A stretch of DNA of 56,269 nucleotides. Source: Sulfurimonas sp. GTDB lineage: Bacteria; Campylobacterota; Campylobacteria; Campylobacterales; Sulfurimonadaceae. The stretch covers positions 1 to 56,269 of the forward strand of contig JANEIH010000002.1 in the NCBI GenBank assembly GCA_024513425.1. The letters are read 5' to 3'. A program made the translations under genes and the position numbers. Of this stretch, positions 47,843 through 56,269 are shown in pieces (positions within the stretch are counted from its first letter, which is position 1; the number at the start of each line of letters is the position of its first letter). Below the pieces are notes generated by a model, which was not told the DNA's origin, did not search any database, and saw only the letters and a list, made by a program, of their open reading frames with translations.

Positions 47843-48688
47843 CTAGTCTGTTAAATGTGACAAAAATTCCTCTGTCTCTTCTTGAAAATCAAACTCTAAT
47901 ATAAGCCTGTTTTTAGAACTTTTTACATAAAATCCCAAATCATTAAGTTTCTCTTTGAGTTTTGAAAAGTCTAATATAATTTCATCATCTACAGATGGGC
48001 TTTTTTTTGTATCTTCTTTTTTAATGTTTTTAATCATCGACTCAACATCACGAACAGTGAGCTTCTGTCCAACAATAGAGTTAACCATTGATTCTTGTTC
48101 TTTTTCATCAAGACCGACTAAAACTTTTGCGTGACCTGCTGATATCTTTTTCTCAATAAGTGCTTTTTGTGTCTTGAGTGAGAGTTGCAAAAGTCGCAGC
48201 GTGTTTGTAATATGCGTACGGCTTTTATGAATCATCGTCGCTAACTCGTCATGTGTTATATCATGAAGTTTGATAAGCTCATGGTATGCCTCAGCCAATT
48301 CGATAGAATTCAACTCCTCTCTTTGAATATTTTCAATAAGAGCAAACTGACGCATCTTCTGTTCATCAGAGTTCAAAACAATGGCGCGAATCTCTTTAAG
48401 CTTTGCAAGCTTAGAGGCACGAAATCTTCTCTCGCCTGCAATGAGAACATAACCGTCAATATCTTCAGTAACAACGACAGGTTGTAACAATCCATCATTT
48501 TTAATTGATTCGGCAAGTTCTGCCAAAGCAGCATCATCAAAAGATTTTCTCGGCTGAAAAGGATTGGGTCGAATATCTTTTAAAGGAATCTCTAGAACTG
48601 CATCGCGTGGTGAGCTCTCATTCTCATATGCCTCATCCATTTCACCGAAAAGTGCATCTAAACCGCGTCCAAGTTTCTGTGTCTTCAT
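47843..48688 (-). CDS. parB: Chromosome partitioning protein ParB
   Basis: CTP-dependent DNA-binding clamp that loads at parS and spreads. The 281 residues contain the N-terminal ParA-interacting tail (KLGRGLDALFGE), the ParB/Srx core IRPNPFQPRKSFDD and VIAGERRFRASKLA, ENIQREELNSIELAEAY, and the helix-turn-helix KSRTHITNTLRLLQL. No copy of the canonical parS palindrome was found in the window. It shares one base with parA. Confidence 0.96.
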   Translation of the reverse strand: MKTQKLGRGLDALFGEMDEAYENESSPRDAVLEIPLKDIRPNPFQPRKSFDDAALAELAESIKNDGLLQPVVVTEDIDGYVLIAGERRFRASKLAKLKEIRAIVLNSDEQKMRQFALIENIQREELNSIELAEAYHELIKLHDITHDELATMIHKSRTHITNTLRLLQLSLKTQKALIEKKISAGHAKVLVGLDEKEQESMVNSIVGQKLTVRDVESMIKNIKKEDTKKSPSVDDEIILDFSKLKEKLNDLGFYVKSSKNRLILEFDFQEETEEFLSHLTD

Positions 48689-49470
48689 TATTTTATAATT
48701 GCCTGTGCTAAATTTTGATATGCAAGAGAACCTGCTGATTTTACATCATATAAAATTACAGGTTTGCCAAAAGATGGTGACTCTGCAAGTTTTACATTTC
48801 TAGGTACTACTATATACCTATCTTTTGCATCTTTAAAGAGCTTCCCTTTAAAATGCTGACGCAAATCTGCAAATACCTGTTTTGAAAGGTTGTTTTGAGC
48901 AGAGAACATGGTAGGGATAAAACCTTTGACGGTTAGTTTTGGATTGATTGATTTTCTTACTAATTTTACAGTATTTAAAAGTTGTGCAAGACCCTCTAGT
49001 GCGAAAAACTCACACTGAATAGGAATAATAACCGAATTTGAAGCTGAGAGTGCATTGATTGTCATCGGTCCAAGTGCCGGAGGAGAGTCGATAATGATAT
49101 AGTCATAATCTTTTTTTACATTTGCAATAGCTTTTTTAAGAATTAGCTCACGCCCTTTGGCTTTATCTGCATCATAGTACTCTTTTTCTATCCCCACAAG
49201 ACCGATGTTTGAAGGAGCAAGGTGAAGAGTTGGGAGGTCTGACTTTAAAATAATATCTTTAAGTTTTTTTGTACCGATAAGCACATGATAGATATTAAAC
49301 TCATAATCATTTCTGTGAAATCCAAGTGATGTCGTTGCATTAGCCTGTGGATCTGAGTCAATGAGCAGTACTTTTTTTTCAGCAACAGCAAGAGAGGCTG
49401 CTAGATTTACGGCGGTTGTTGTCTTGCCTACTCCGCCTTTTTGATTTGCAATTACAATTACTTCATTCAT
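48688..49470 (-). CDS. parA: Chromosome partitioning ATPase ParA/Soj
   Basis: A 260-residue deviant Walker-A ATPase (KGGVGKTTTAVNLAASLA, 11-28) with IIIDSPPALGPM and the switch regions of the family. It overlaps birA by four bases and parB by one. Confidence 0.97.
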   Translation of the reverse strand: MNEVIVIANQKGGVGKTTTAVNLAASLAVAEKKVLLIDSDPQANATTSLGFHRNDYEFNIYHVLIGTKKLKDIILKSDLPTLHLAPSNIGLVGIEKEYYDADKAKGRELILKKAIANVKKDYDYIIIDSPPALGPMTINALSASNSVIIPIQCEFFALEGLAQLLNTVKLVRKSINPKLTVKGFIPTMFSAQNNLSKQVFADLRQHFKGKLFKDAKDRYIVVPRNVKLAESPSFGKPVILYDVKSAGSLAYQNLAQAIIK

Positions 49471-50102
49471 CTTAAACCGTACACCCTCTCACCATTTATC
49501 TCCAAACTGCCGTCAGAACTCAATTTTGCGTCACGCAGAGAAACTCTATTTTTATTGATATGTGTATAAAAATTTTGATTCTTGTAAAATTCTAACTTAT
49601 ATTTGCTAAAAATTTGCTTCCATAAAACTTTTTTTTCAATATTTTTAAAATAATTCTCCAAAAGCTTTTTTTTCTCTACTGCAACATCAAGTGATGCGTG
49701 AGCCTCTGGCGCACTGTTGCTATTTAATCCTATACCGCAAATTACTATATCTTGTACTAAATTTGTAATTGTTCCACCGATTTTTTTATCTGCAAAATAA
49801 AAATCATTGGGCCACTTTATCCATACATTAGAACCAAGCTCTTGGAGTGTCTCTTTTAAAATATAGGAAAAATAGACAGATGCAGACTCTAGTTTCAAAT
49901 CTTCTGGCAAAAAACTCTTTTTTATGGCAAAAGAGAGAAAGAGATTTCCCTCTTTTGATATCCACTTATTTTCACGACTTCCTATACCGTCAGTCTGCAA
50001 GTCGGCACTAACAGCTATAGGAGCTTGAAGTTCGTTTGTAGTAATTTTTTCTTTGAGATATTTTTGTGTTGAGTGGACAGTGTCAAGATAGATAATCTGC
50101 AA
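49467..50102 (-). CDS. birA: Biotin-[acetyl-CoA carboxylase] ligase, catalytic domain only
   Basis: A 211-residue biotin protein ligase that attaches biotin to the carboxylase carrier protein. Signatures are TVHSTQKYLKE, DGIGSRENKW (normally GRGRxGRxW), NLFLSFAI, WIKWPNDFYFADKKIGG and GIGLNSN. It lacks the N-terminal helix-turn-helix of E. coli BirA, so it should not act as a repressor. It overlaps fmt by 20 bases. Confidence 0.94.
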   Translation of the reverse strand: MQIIYLDTVHSTQKYLKEKITTNELQAPIAVSADLQTDGIGSRENKWISKEGNLFLSFAIKKSFLPEDLKLESASVYFSYILKETLQELGSNVWIKWPNDFYFADKKIGGTITNLVQDIVICGIGLNSNSAPEAHASLDVAVEKKKLLENYFKNIEKKVLWKQIFSKYKLEFYKNQNFYTHINKNRVSLRDAKLSSDGSLEINGERVYGLR

Positions 50103-50994
50103 TACTTAACCTTTTGCCATTAATATAAGCAAGTACATCCATCTCTTTTTTCGATTCCGGTTGCACTCTAAAAATTCTAATACTTCCCTTTTGACATCCG
50201 ACTACAATACTCTCTTTGTCAATGTTTAAAATCTTTCCTGCTTCGTTAGAAGACTCTCTCTCTTCAAGTGCGATTTTTTTGAGTTTTAGTTTGCTCTTTA
50301 AGTATATGCTCGGCCAAGGCGTAAAAGCTCTATATTTGTTAAAAAGCATCTGAGCATTCTCAAAGCCAATCAAGCCATCTGCTTTTGTTATCTTCTTGCA
50401 GTGTGTTGCTTTTGCTTCATCTTGTAAAACGGGAGTGTATGAATCAAAATTTTTCACCACATCAATCGTCAGTGCCGTAGCTACTTGCGTGAGCCTATGA
50501 AAAAGAGACTCGAGCATCTCATCATCAACCACTTGAGTCTTTTCAATCTTTAAGATATCACCCGTATCAAGCCCCTCTTTCATCAACATTGCAGTCACAC
50601 CCGTCTCTTCATCACCATTTAAAAGAGTTTGTTGAATTGGAGATGCTCCACGATACTGTGGAAGTGTGGAAGCATGAAGATTAATGCATGGCGCATGGTC
50701 TAATATTTCGCGTGGCAATATCTGTCCATATGCTGCTACTGCAATATAGTCGCACTCTATTGCTAAAAGCTCACGCACAACTGCCTCCTCACGCAGGCGT
50801 ATAGGTTGATAGATAGGTAGATTATGCTCCTGTGCCGTTACTTTTACCACTGGAGGTGTAAGAGTCTTTTTACGCCCTACCGGTTTGTCAGGCTGTGTAT
50901 ATACTGCAACAACATCTATCTTACTATCTTCTATAAGCTCCTGCAAAATAGCATCGGCATAGTCAGGCGTACCCATAAAAATAACTTTTATCAT
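50083..50994 (-). CDS. fmt: Methionyl-tRNA formyltransferase
   Basis: Formylates initiator Met-tRNA with 10-formyl-THF. The 303 residues show the start VIFMGTPDYADAILQELI, the catalytic Asn/His block INLHASTLPQYRGASPIQQTLLNGDEETGVTAMLM with DTGDIL, and the C-terminal OB-like tRNA-binding domain with FTPWPSIYLK. It overlaps proB by four bases. Confidence 0.97.
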   Translation of the reverse strand: MIKVIFMGTPDYADAILQELIEDSKIDVVAVYTQPDKPVGRKKTLTPPVVKVTAQEHNLPIYQPIRLREEAVVRELLAIECDYIAVAAYGQILPREILDHAPCINLHASTLPQYRGASPIQQTLLNGDEETGVTAMLMKEGLDTGDILKIEKTQVVDDEMLESLFHRLTQVATALTIDVVKNFDSYTPVLQDEAKATHCKKITKADGLIGFENAQMLFNKYRAFTPWPSIYLKSKLKLKKIALEERESSNEAGKILNIDKESIVVGCQKGSIRIFRVQPESKKEMDVLAYINGKRLSIADYLS

Positions 50995-51761
50995 AACTCT
51001 GTAGCCTTAGTAAAGAGTGTTCCGCCTATATGTCTATCTTCAAGTGTAAAATGTTTAACATCACTCAGGTCAAAACCACTTGCTAAAAACATCTCCCTAT
51101 TATTTTCCAAGAGATACGCTGCTGCTTTGAGTTTTGTAACTATCCCACCCTTTGCAAAGATATTGTTTGGAGTCACCTCCTGATTTAACATCTCCTTATC
51201 AATACTATGGACAACTTTTTGAATCCTTGCATCACTGTTTTTTCTCGGATCACTATCATAAAAAGCATCAATATCTGAAAGAATAATAAGCATATCTGCA
51301 TCTGTATGTTTTGCTATATATGCTGAGAGTTGATCATTATCTCCAACTTCAAGCTCATCAGTTGCAGTTGCATCATTTTCATTGACAATTGGGACAACAC
51401 CGCTACTTAGCAGTATCTCAACTGTATTTTTCACTCTTTGAATATCATCTTGTTTATTGAGATTTGCTGCGGTTACCAAAACTTGAGCGGTCATTAGATT
51501 GTGTTTCTCAAACTTCTTTGCATATCTACTCATAAGAACCGGCTGCCCAATAGCGGCCAATGCCTGCTTATTGGCTATGACTCTTCTGTCGAGTTTGAGT
51601 TTTGTATATCCACCGGCAACAGCACCTGAAGAGACTAAAATCACTTCATGCTTTTTACGAAGTTCAACCAAAAAATTTACAAGTGCCTGCATACGGGTAA
51701 GTGCGATTTTACCATCTTGTGTAAGCACTGCACTTCCTACTTTAACAACAACACGCTTCAT
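50991..51761 (-). CDS. proB: Glutamate 5-kinase, PUA-less form
   Basis: First enzyme of proline synthesis, phosphorylating glutamate. The 256 residues match the amino-acid-kinase core (VVVKVGSAVLTQDG, VILVSSGAVAGGY, VPIVNENDATATDELEVGDND, MLIILSDIDAFYDSDPR, GGIVTKLKAA). The C-terminal PUA domain of the E. coli enzyme (about 110 residues) is absent, as in several other bacteria. It sits five bases after obgE and is coupled to fmt. Confidence 0.95.
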   Translation of the reverse strand: MKRVVVKVGSAVLTQDGKIALTRMQALVNFLVELRKKHEVILVSSGAVAGGYTKLKLDRRVIANKQALAAIGQPVLMSRYAKKFEKHNLMTAQVLVTAANLNKQDDIQRVKNTVEILLSSGVVPIVNENDATATDELEVGDNDQLSAYIAKHTDADMLIILSDIDAFYDSDPRKNSDARIQKVVHSIDKEMLNQEVTPNNIFAKGGIVTKLKAAAYLLENNREMFLASGFDLSDVKHFTLEDRHIGGTLFTKATEL

Positions 51762-51766
51762 ATTTT

Positions 51767-52867
51767 CTACTTTCTGTCAGACTGCACTAAATTAAAGAGT
51801 GCATATTTGAGTGGATCTATATTTTTATGTGTAGCAGAAGAGATTGGAGCAATGAAATATGGTTTTTCTCTCTCAAAACCAAGTGTTTCATCTGCACTTT
51901 GCTGAATAAAATACGGTAACGCAGTATCAAAGTCAAATTCACTCTGCTTGCTTGGAGTAACTCCTGACATCTTAATAAAATTCGTCACTAAATTCTCAAT
52001 ATCTTCCAATGGAACAATATCTGCACGAGTCAATGCTATTGCATATTTTGAAGTTTCAAATTTTTCTGAAAAAGAAGCTACCTCATCTTTAAGAACCTCT
52101 ATCTGCTCTTTCAAATCACGATATGAAGCCAAATCAACCATAAAAAGGAGTGTTTTTGTACGCTCAATATGACGAAGAAACTTGATACCAAGCCCTTTAC
52201 CTTCATGTGCCCCACCGATAATTCCGGGAATATCCGCCATTACAAACGACTCATAATCTCCAATATTTATCTGACCGAGCTTTGGTGTGAGTGTTGTAAA
52301 CTCATAGTTTGCAATCTCGGGACGGGCATTTGATATCGTCGAGATGAGTGTTGATTTTCCAACATTTGGAAAACCGACAAGTCCAACATCGGCAATAAGC
52401 TTCAAATCAAGCTTGATTGTACGCGTTTCTCCCTTTTGACCTGGTTGTGCATAGGTTGGTCTCTGGTTTGAAGGGGATTTAAAGTGTGTATTTCCAAGTC
52501 CACCCTTTCCACCTTCTAAAAACTTTACCTCTTGAGTATCTTCAACCATATCGAGTAAAACTTCACCTGTTTCGGCATCAATTATCTGCGTTCCGGGCGG
52601 TACAACAATAACTTTTTTAGCACCTGATTTTCCTGTACAGTTTGAACCCTCACCATGACGGCCGTTATCTGCTTTTATGTGCATCTTTCTTTGAAAATGT
52701 GAAAGTGTATGTGTATTATTGTCACATCGAAACCAGATGTCACCGCCTTTTCCGCCATCTCCGCCATTTGGACCACCATTGAGTACAAATTTTTCACGAC
52801 GAAATGCTACACATCCTGACCCACCTTTACCTGATGAGACTGTTAATTCGACACTATCTGCAAACAT
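51767..52867 (-). CDS. obgE: GTPase Obg
   Basis: Ribosome-associated GTPase with the glycine-rich Obg domain (1-155, e.g. [31 protein letters not shown]), the G domain with [11 protein letters not shown], the switch/G3 block [19 protein letters not shown] and TRAD as the NKxD equivalent. At 366 residues it lacks a long C-terminal OCT extension. It is the first gene of its transcript (obgE-proB-fmt-birA-parAB). Confidence 0.97.
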   Translation of the reverse strand: MFADSVELTVSSGKGGSGCVAFRREKFVLNGGPNGGDGGKGGDIWFRCDNNTHTLSHFQRKMHIKADNGRHGEGSNCTGKSGAKKVIVVPPGTQIIDAETGEVLLDMVEDTQEVKFLEGGKGGLGNTHFKSPSNQRPTYAQPGQKGETRTIKLDLKLIADVGLVGFPNVGKSTLISTISNARPEIANYEFTTLTPKLGQINIGDYESFVMADIPGIIGGAHEGKGLGIKFLRHIERTKTLLFMVDLASYRDLKEQIEVLKDEVASFSEKFETSKYAIALTRADIVPLEDIENLVTNFIKMSGVTPSKQSEFDFDTALPYFIQQSADETLGFEREKPYFIAPISSATHKNIDPLKYALFNLVQSDRK

Positions 52868-52884
52868 TTTTTGATCCTTTTTAT

Positions 52885-52909
52885 AGAGATTATTATACCT
52901 AAAATCTCT
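52885..52909 (-). promoter_or_regulatory. obgE promoter inside an inverted repeat
   Basis: GGTATAAT on the minus strand (-10 box at 52897-52892) sits inside an inverted repeat of AGAGAT and ATCTCT separated by 13 bases. The repeat could be an operator or a short leader hairpin. The -10 is 25 bases before the obgE start codon. Confidence 0.5.
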
Positions 52910-52941
52910 TCAAGCTTATTTGAAATCTGATTTAATCTTGT

Positions 52942-54114
52942 TTAACCAAAAAAATTAAGCCACTCTTTCATCTTTTTTTCATATCCTATCTCTTTGAGAT
53001 CGACAAAATGCAATGGTTTTGTTAAATAATCCTGCTTTACATAACCGCCAAAGTCATGTGGAGAGAGATATCCCTCGTTTTGTTGCCTGATGCTCTTTGG
53101 AATCTCTAAAATTAAACCATCTCTAACGACTTGAAGTGCTTTATTTATCGCTAAATATGCCGAATTAGACTTTGGTGAAGCACAAAGATAAATAACAGCC
53201 TGCGCTAAAACAATTCTTGCCTCAGGATAACCAATCTGCTTTACGCTTGTTAGTGTTGAAGTTGCAAGTGTTAAGGCTTGGGGATTGGCATTGCCCACAT
53301 CTTCGCTCGCAAGTATAATCAAACGGCGTGCTATAAAATCAGCACTCTCCCCTCCATCAATCAGCCTTGCAAGATAATAGATGGCGGCATCAGCATCACT
53401 GCCGCGAATTGATTTGATAAGCGCTGAAGTCAAATCATAATGTACACCCGCTTCGTTACTTCCAGCCTGTAGAGCATTCGGGCGTAAAGATTTCAGCAAA
53501 TTTAGTGTTACCTCCGTACTAACGGCAACTGCAAACTCCAGAAGTTTTAACATAGCCCTTGCATCACCGCCGCTTGAGGCTATTAGGTACTCTTTTGCAT
53601 CTTTATTAAGTATTAATTTTTCTTGATTTATAGCTTTTTCTAAAAGTTGCTCAAGCCCTGCGTGAGATATAGAAACAAGCTCAAAAAGCATAGAGCGGGA
53701 ACGAATAGCAGATGTGAGTGAAAAGAGAGGATTCTCTGTAGAAGCACCGATAATAAGTACCGAGTTATTCTCCATTACGGGGAGCAATACCTCTTGTTGA
53801 TTTTTAGAGAGTCTATGCACTTCATCAATAAATATCAAAGGTTTTTGTAAAGCATTGGCATACTCTTTAAATATTTTTCGTAACTCTTCAATCTTAAACG
53901 AAGTCGCATTTATCTCATAAAAAGGCATATCAAGTGTTAATGCAATAATACGAGCTAGTGAAGTTTTTCCAACCCCTGCCGGTCCATAAAAAAAGCTATG
54001 ACCAAGTGCGCTCTTTTCACATAGTGTCCGAAGTGGAGCACCCACTTGCGTGAGATGCTCCTGTCCTTCTATGTCGTCAAAAGATGCAGGTCGAAGCAGA
54101 TAGGTAAAATCCAA
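52942..54114 (-). CDS. rarA: Replication-associated recombination ATPase RarA/MgsA
   Basis: AAA+ protein related to clamp loaders, acting at stalled forks. The 390-residue protein has Walker A GPAGVGKTSLA, Walker B IFIDEVHRLSKNQQ, sensor I GASTENPLF and the second-half block YYLARLIDGGESADFIARRLIILASEDVG typical of RarA/WRNIP1. The rRNA pseudouridine synthase precedes it by three bases. Confidence 0.96.
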   Translation of the reverse strand: MDFTYLLRPASFDDIEGQEHLTQVGAPLRTLCEKSALGHSFFYGPAGVGKTSLARIIALTLDMPFYEINATSFKIEELRKIFKEYANALQKPLIFIDEVHRLSKNQQEVLLPVMENNSVLIIGASTENPLFSLTSAIRSRSMLFELVSISHAGLEQLLEKAINQEKLILNKDAKEYLIASSGGDARAMLKLLEFAVAVSTEVTLNLLKSLRPNALQAGSNEAGVHYDLTSALIKSIRGSDADAAIYYLARLIDGGESADFIARRLIILASEDVGNANPQALTLATSTLTSVKQIGYPEARIVLAQAVIYLCASPKSNSAYLAINKALQVVRDGLILEIPKSIRQQNEGYLSPHDFGGYVKQDYLTKPLHFVDLKEIGYEKKMKEWLNFFG

Positions 54115-54117
54115 GTT

Positions 54118-54918
54118 TTACTCTTTTTCTTTAGAGACTCTGGCTTTCTCTTTTGCCTTGTGTTTCTCTTTTTTTAGAAATGTATGCAGAGCCGAATACT
54201 CACTGCGTGAGAGATAGCGGGTTTTACCCGTCGGAAGATTATTGAGCTCAATCTCTGCAAAACTCAAACGCTTTAGGTCAACAACTTCAGCTCCAAAGTG
54301 CGCAAAAAAACGACGAAGCTCACGGTTCTTCCCTTCTGAAAGTGCCACTTTCAACACTGAGTAGTTTGGCTGATTTTTCTGAATTTTATACCCGATAAAA
54401 GGCTTAAATTCCATCGACTTAATCTTAGAGTGTGAATGTGCGCCGGCTGTTGCATCTTCAAGATAGATACCGTTAAGCATTGCATCTTCCATATCGGGGG
54501 TTACTTCTCCTTTGATTTTAAGCTTATAGATTCTCTCTAAATCTGACTCCATCAAAGCTGTTGCTACACGAGAAGCATCCGTTAAAAGAAGTAGCCCCTC
54601 TGAAGCAAAATCTAAGCGCCCAACGGAAATAAAATGACGAAAATCTTTATGAAGTGAATCATAAATCGTTCTTCTTCCTTTTGGATCTGACTTTGCAACA
54701 ATCTCCCCTTTTGGCTTATTGTAAACTATAACTGTATATTTCTCTTGAGGAGTTACCTGTTTTCCACTGATATAGATACTATCTCTACCCTCTTCTATCT
54801 GCGTGGCAGGGTTCATCTCTATCTCACCGTTAACACGGACATAGCCATCCTGAACGGCACGGTCAGCCTCTCTGCGTGAATAGGTTGAATAGTGTGCTAT
54901 ATATTTATTTAATCTCAT
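54118..54918 (-). CDS. rluB: rRNA pseudouridine synthase, RsuA/RluB family
   Basis: Isomerises a specific uridine of rRNA. Of the 266 residues, the N-terminal S4 RNA-binding domain reads RLNKYIAHYSTYSRREADR and the catalytic aspartate is in GRLDFASEGLLLLT. The segment GKNRELRRFFAHFGAEV is another family mark. The C-terminus is very basic (KKEKHKAKEKARVSKEKE). RluB and RsuA cannot be separated reliably by eye. Confidence 0.93.
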   Translation of the reverse strand: MRLNKYIAHYSTYSRREADRAVQDGYVRVNGEIEMNPATQIEEGRDSIYISGKQVTPQEKYTVIVYNKPKGEIVAKSDPKGRRTIYDSLHKDFRHFISVGRLDFASEGLLLLTDASRVATALMESDLERIYKLKIKGEVTPDMEDAMLNGIYLEDATAGAHSHSKIKSMEFKPFIGYKIQKNQPNYSVLKVALSEGKNRELRRFFAHFGAEVVDLKRLSFAEIELNNLPTGKTRYLSRSEYSALHTFLKKEKHKAKEKARVSKEKE

Positions 54919-54922
54919 TGTT

Positions 54923-55885
54923 TTATGAAATTCCTTTTTCTATCAGGGTATGAATATGAAGCACCCCTTTTATCTTTTTATTTGTATCTGTTACGACTAA
55001 AAGCTGTATCTTTTTTTCTTCTATTAAAACAAGTGCATCGCTTGCAAGCATCTCTTCGTCGTCTATAGAGAGCGGTTTTTTTGTTGCATACCGCAATACG
55101 CTATCGTCAAGTGAAAAATTTTCACTAAGCAGTGCGCGACGGACATCACCATCACTCATCAGTGCTATAAGTTGCCCCTCTTTGTCGGCTATAAGTGCCG
55201 TGCCAAGTCGTCCTTCACTGATGGTCAAAATCACATCTTTTACTTTTGTATCTTTACCGATAAGCGGGAGATTCTCTGTTTGCATTAGGTTCTTTACTTT
55301 TACAAAAAGTTTTTTACCCAATGCACCTCCTGGATGAAAAGAGGCGAAATCAGACTTTTGAAAATTACGCGCCTTCATCAAACAGACTGCAAGTGCATCA
55401 CCGAGAGCAAGCGTCAGTGTTGTTGAACTTGTCGGCGCAATATTAAGCGGGCAGGCCTCACGCTCAACCGAAACCTTTATGATCAAATCGCTATATGCTC
55501 CAAGTGTTGCACTCTCATTGCGTGTCATCCCAATAAGCGGTACATTAAAACGCTTAATATGGGGAAGCATAGTGTTAAGCTCTTCGCTCTCTCCTGAGTA
55601 GCTAATCGCTAGCACCACATCATCACCTCCAATCATTCCTAAATCCCCATGCAGTGCTTCAGTTGGATGCAGAAAAAAACTTGGTGTTCCAGTTGAAGCA
55701 AAGGTAGCAGCCATCTTCGCGCCGATAAGCCCACTTTTACCGACACCGCTTACTATAAGTTTACCTTTGCAATTTAAAATCATCTCTACTGCTTTATCAA
55801 ATTCATTACCGATTTTTTTCGAAGCTGCTTGAAGTGTGAAGGCTTCAATATTAAGTGCCTCTTGTGCAATTATTTTATAATTCAT
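54923..55885 (-). CDS. kdsD: D-arabinose-5-phosphate isomerase (SIS plus two CBS domains)
   Basis: Converts ribulose 5-phosphate to arabinose 5-phosphate for KDO and lipopolysaccharide synthesis. The SIS domain (GVGKSGLIGAKMAATFASTGTPSFFLHP, then SYSGESEEL and the EREACPLNIAPTSST block) covers residues 1-190 and two CBS domains follow. The 320-residue length matches KdsD/KpsF. The start codon lies just six bases downstream of a perfect -10 box and has no ribosome site at proper distance, suggesting a leaderless mRNA. Confidence 0.95.
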   Translation of the reverse strand: MNYKIIAQEALNIEAFTLQAASKKIGNEFDKAVEMILNCKGKLIVSGVGKSGLIGAKMAATFASTGTPSFFLHPTEALHGDLGMIGGDDVVLAISYSGESEELNTMLPHIKRFNVPLIGMTRNESATLGAYSDLIIKVSVEREACPLNIAPTSSTTLTLALGDALAVCLMKARNFQKSDFASFHPGGALGKKLFVKVKNLMQTENLPLIGKDTKVKDVILTISEGRLGTALIADKEGQLIALMSDGDVRRALLSENFSLDDSVLRYATKKPLSIDDEEMLASDALVLIEEKKIQLLVVTDTNKKIKGVLHIHTLIEKGIS

Positions 55886-55891
55886 AGTCGC

Positions 55892-55897
55892 ATTATA
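55892..55897 (-). promoter_or_regulatory. -10 box of kdsD, leaderless spacing
   Basis: GGTATAAT on the minus strand, six bases before the ATG. A start of transcription seven bases downstream of the -10 would fall at the start codon itself. Confidence 0.55.
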
Positions 55898-55985
55898 CCT
55901 TTTTTATCAAGCCACTTGCAAATGTATGTAATCCTCAGTTGTCTTGACTATTTGGGATTGGTACAAATAACAAAGGAGCTATAGT

Positions 55986-56018
55986 GCTAACATTTGGCTA
56001 ACAAATATTTTATATACT
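55986..56018 (+). promoter_or_regulatory. Promoter with 11-base-period direct repeats upstream of the lipoprotein
   Basis: GCTAACA occurs twice (55986-55992 and 55997-56003), exactly eleven bases apart, followed nine bases later by TATACT (56013-56018) as a -10. The repeats cover where a -35 would be. Direct repeats one helical turn apart over the -35 are typical of OmpR/PhoB-type activators. Confidence 0.5.
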
Positions 56019-56046
56019 TTCACTACAAAATTTATTAGGAGACAAA

Positions 56047-56269
56047 ATGAATACAATAGTAAAATTAAGTTTAGCATCAATATTGAGTGCTGGATTATTT
56101 ACAGGATGTGGAAGCAGTAGCAGCAGTAGTAGCAGTGATGTTTTGACAACAACAGGTGACACAGTAGGGTATTTTATAGATTCAGCAGTTAAAGGTGCTC
56201 ACTATAAAACAACTTCAGGCTTAGAAGGTGATACTGATGAATTTGGTAGATTTTCTTATAATATAGGTG
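56047..56269 (+). CDS. Serine-rich lipoprotein, 5' part only
   Basis: The gene runs off the window; 74 codons are visible. AGGAG lies five bases before the ATG. A lipoprotein signal ends in LFTGC, and the cysteine is followed by a run of Ser residues (GSSSSSSSS), a flexible tether. Then VGYFIDSAVKGAHYKTTSGLEG leads to a TDEFGRFSY segment, a pattern (G...DSxVxGxxYxT.SGxxGxTDxxGxF.Y) seen at the start of many large surface lipoproteins of marine proteobacteria. The function is unknown. Confidence 0.75.
   Translation, partial: MNTIVKLSLASILSAGLFTGCGSSSSSSSSDVLTTTGDTVGYFIDSAVKGAHYKTTSGLEGDTDEFGRFSYNIG

Noticed and set aside
47760-49470. parS site near parAB
   Set aside because: No match to the canonical 16-base ParB palindrome was seen anywhere in the window by eye.

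Overview
The window looks like chromosomal DNA from a Campylobacterota (epsilonproteobacterial) chemolithotroph, most probably Sulfurimonas or a close relative. The support is AT-rich DNA, an ATP synthase operon with paired b/b' subunits but no a or c genes, the order fmt-birA-parA-parB-atpF'-atpF-atpH-atpA-atpG-atpD-atpC-tolQ-tolR-tolA-tolB-pal familiar from Helicobacter and relatives, a dimeric dUTPase, and a respiratory Mo/Fe-S/NrfD enzyme. The genus is an inference. I saw no rRNA, CRISPR array, insertion sequence or prophage.

Layout. 143-4570 (+) is a Bat (aerotolerance-type) operon: a membrane-anchored thioredoxin, BatA-like and BatB-BatC-like von Willebrand proteins, a BatD-like protein and a small cytochrome c. 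4567-12132 (-) is a seven-gene molybdoenzyme operon: four-cluster ferredoxin subunit, NrfD-type membrane subunit, 1095-residue Tat-exported catalytic subunit with Cys as probable Mo ligand, TorD chaperone, a large soluble ferredoxin with a zinc ribbon, a protein resembling an isolated shikimate-dehydrogenase substrate domain without its catalytic residues, and an orphan helical protein. 12389-16366 (-) carries a TTG-start hemerythrin, an NnrS-like membrane protein, aroK, a thioredoxin-fold protein and hisD. 16641-21680 (+) carries a C-terminal processing protease, purC-purS-purQ, an exported SH3-like protein, plsC and crcB. 21670-23606 has dut, an orphan ABC ATPase, a 58-codon cysteine-rich gene and a YhbP-like protein.

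23961-24695 (-) is a six-tRNA operon (Lys, Asp, Val, Glu, Val, Asp) with duplicated Asp and Val genes and a consensus sigma-70 promoter. 24772-33091 holds a CinA-like protein, ileS, a 35-codon membrane micro-ORF, gatA, a conserved hypothetical, a four-helix membrane protein that may start at AUA, guaB and an RDD protein. 33081-55885 (-) is a long housekeeping block: kdsD, an rRNA pseudouridine synthase, rarA, obgE, proB, fmt, birA, parAB, the ATP synthase, Tol-Pal, slyD, a degenerate NtrC-like protein, fabD, a nitrilase-family hydrolase, mtnN and a TtcA-like PP-loop protein. The right edge (56047 on, +) is the start of a serine-rich lipoprotein gene with a two-component-style direct repeat upstream.

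Regulation. Promoters are recognisable mainly by the -10 box. Five (ctpA, guaB, pal, obgE, kdsD) share GGTATAAT and two (gatA, cinA) share TGCTATAAT. Only the tRNA promoter has a clear -35. The strongest candidates for something undescribed are the AroE-domain-like protein and its companions in the molybdoenzyme operon, the 35-codon membrane gene coupled to ileS, the possible AUA start, and the NtrC-like protein lacking a sigma-54 contact loop. All calls come from reading the sequence; no database search was run.
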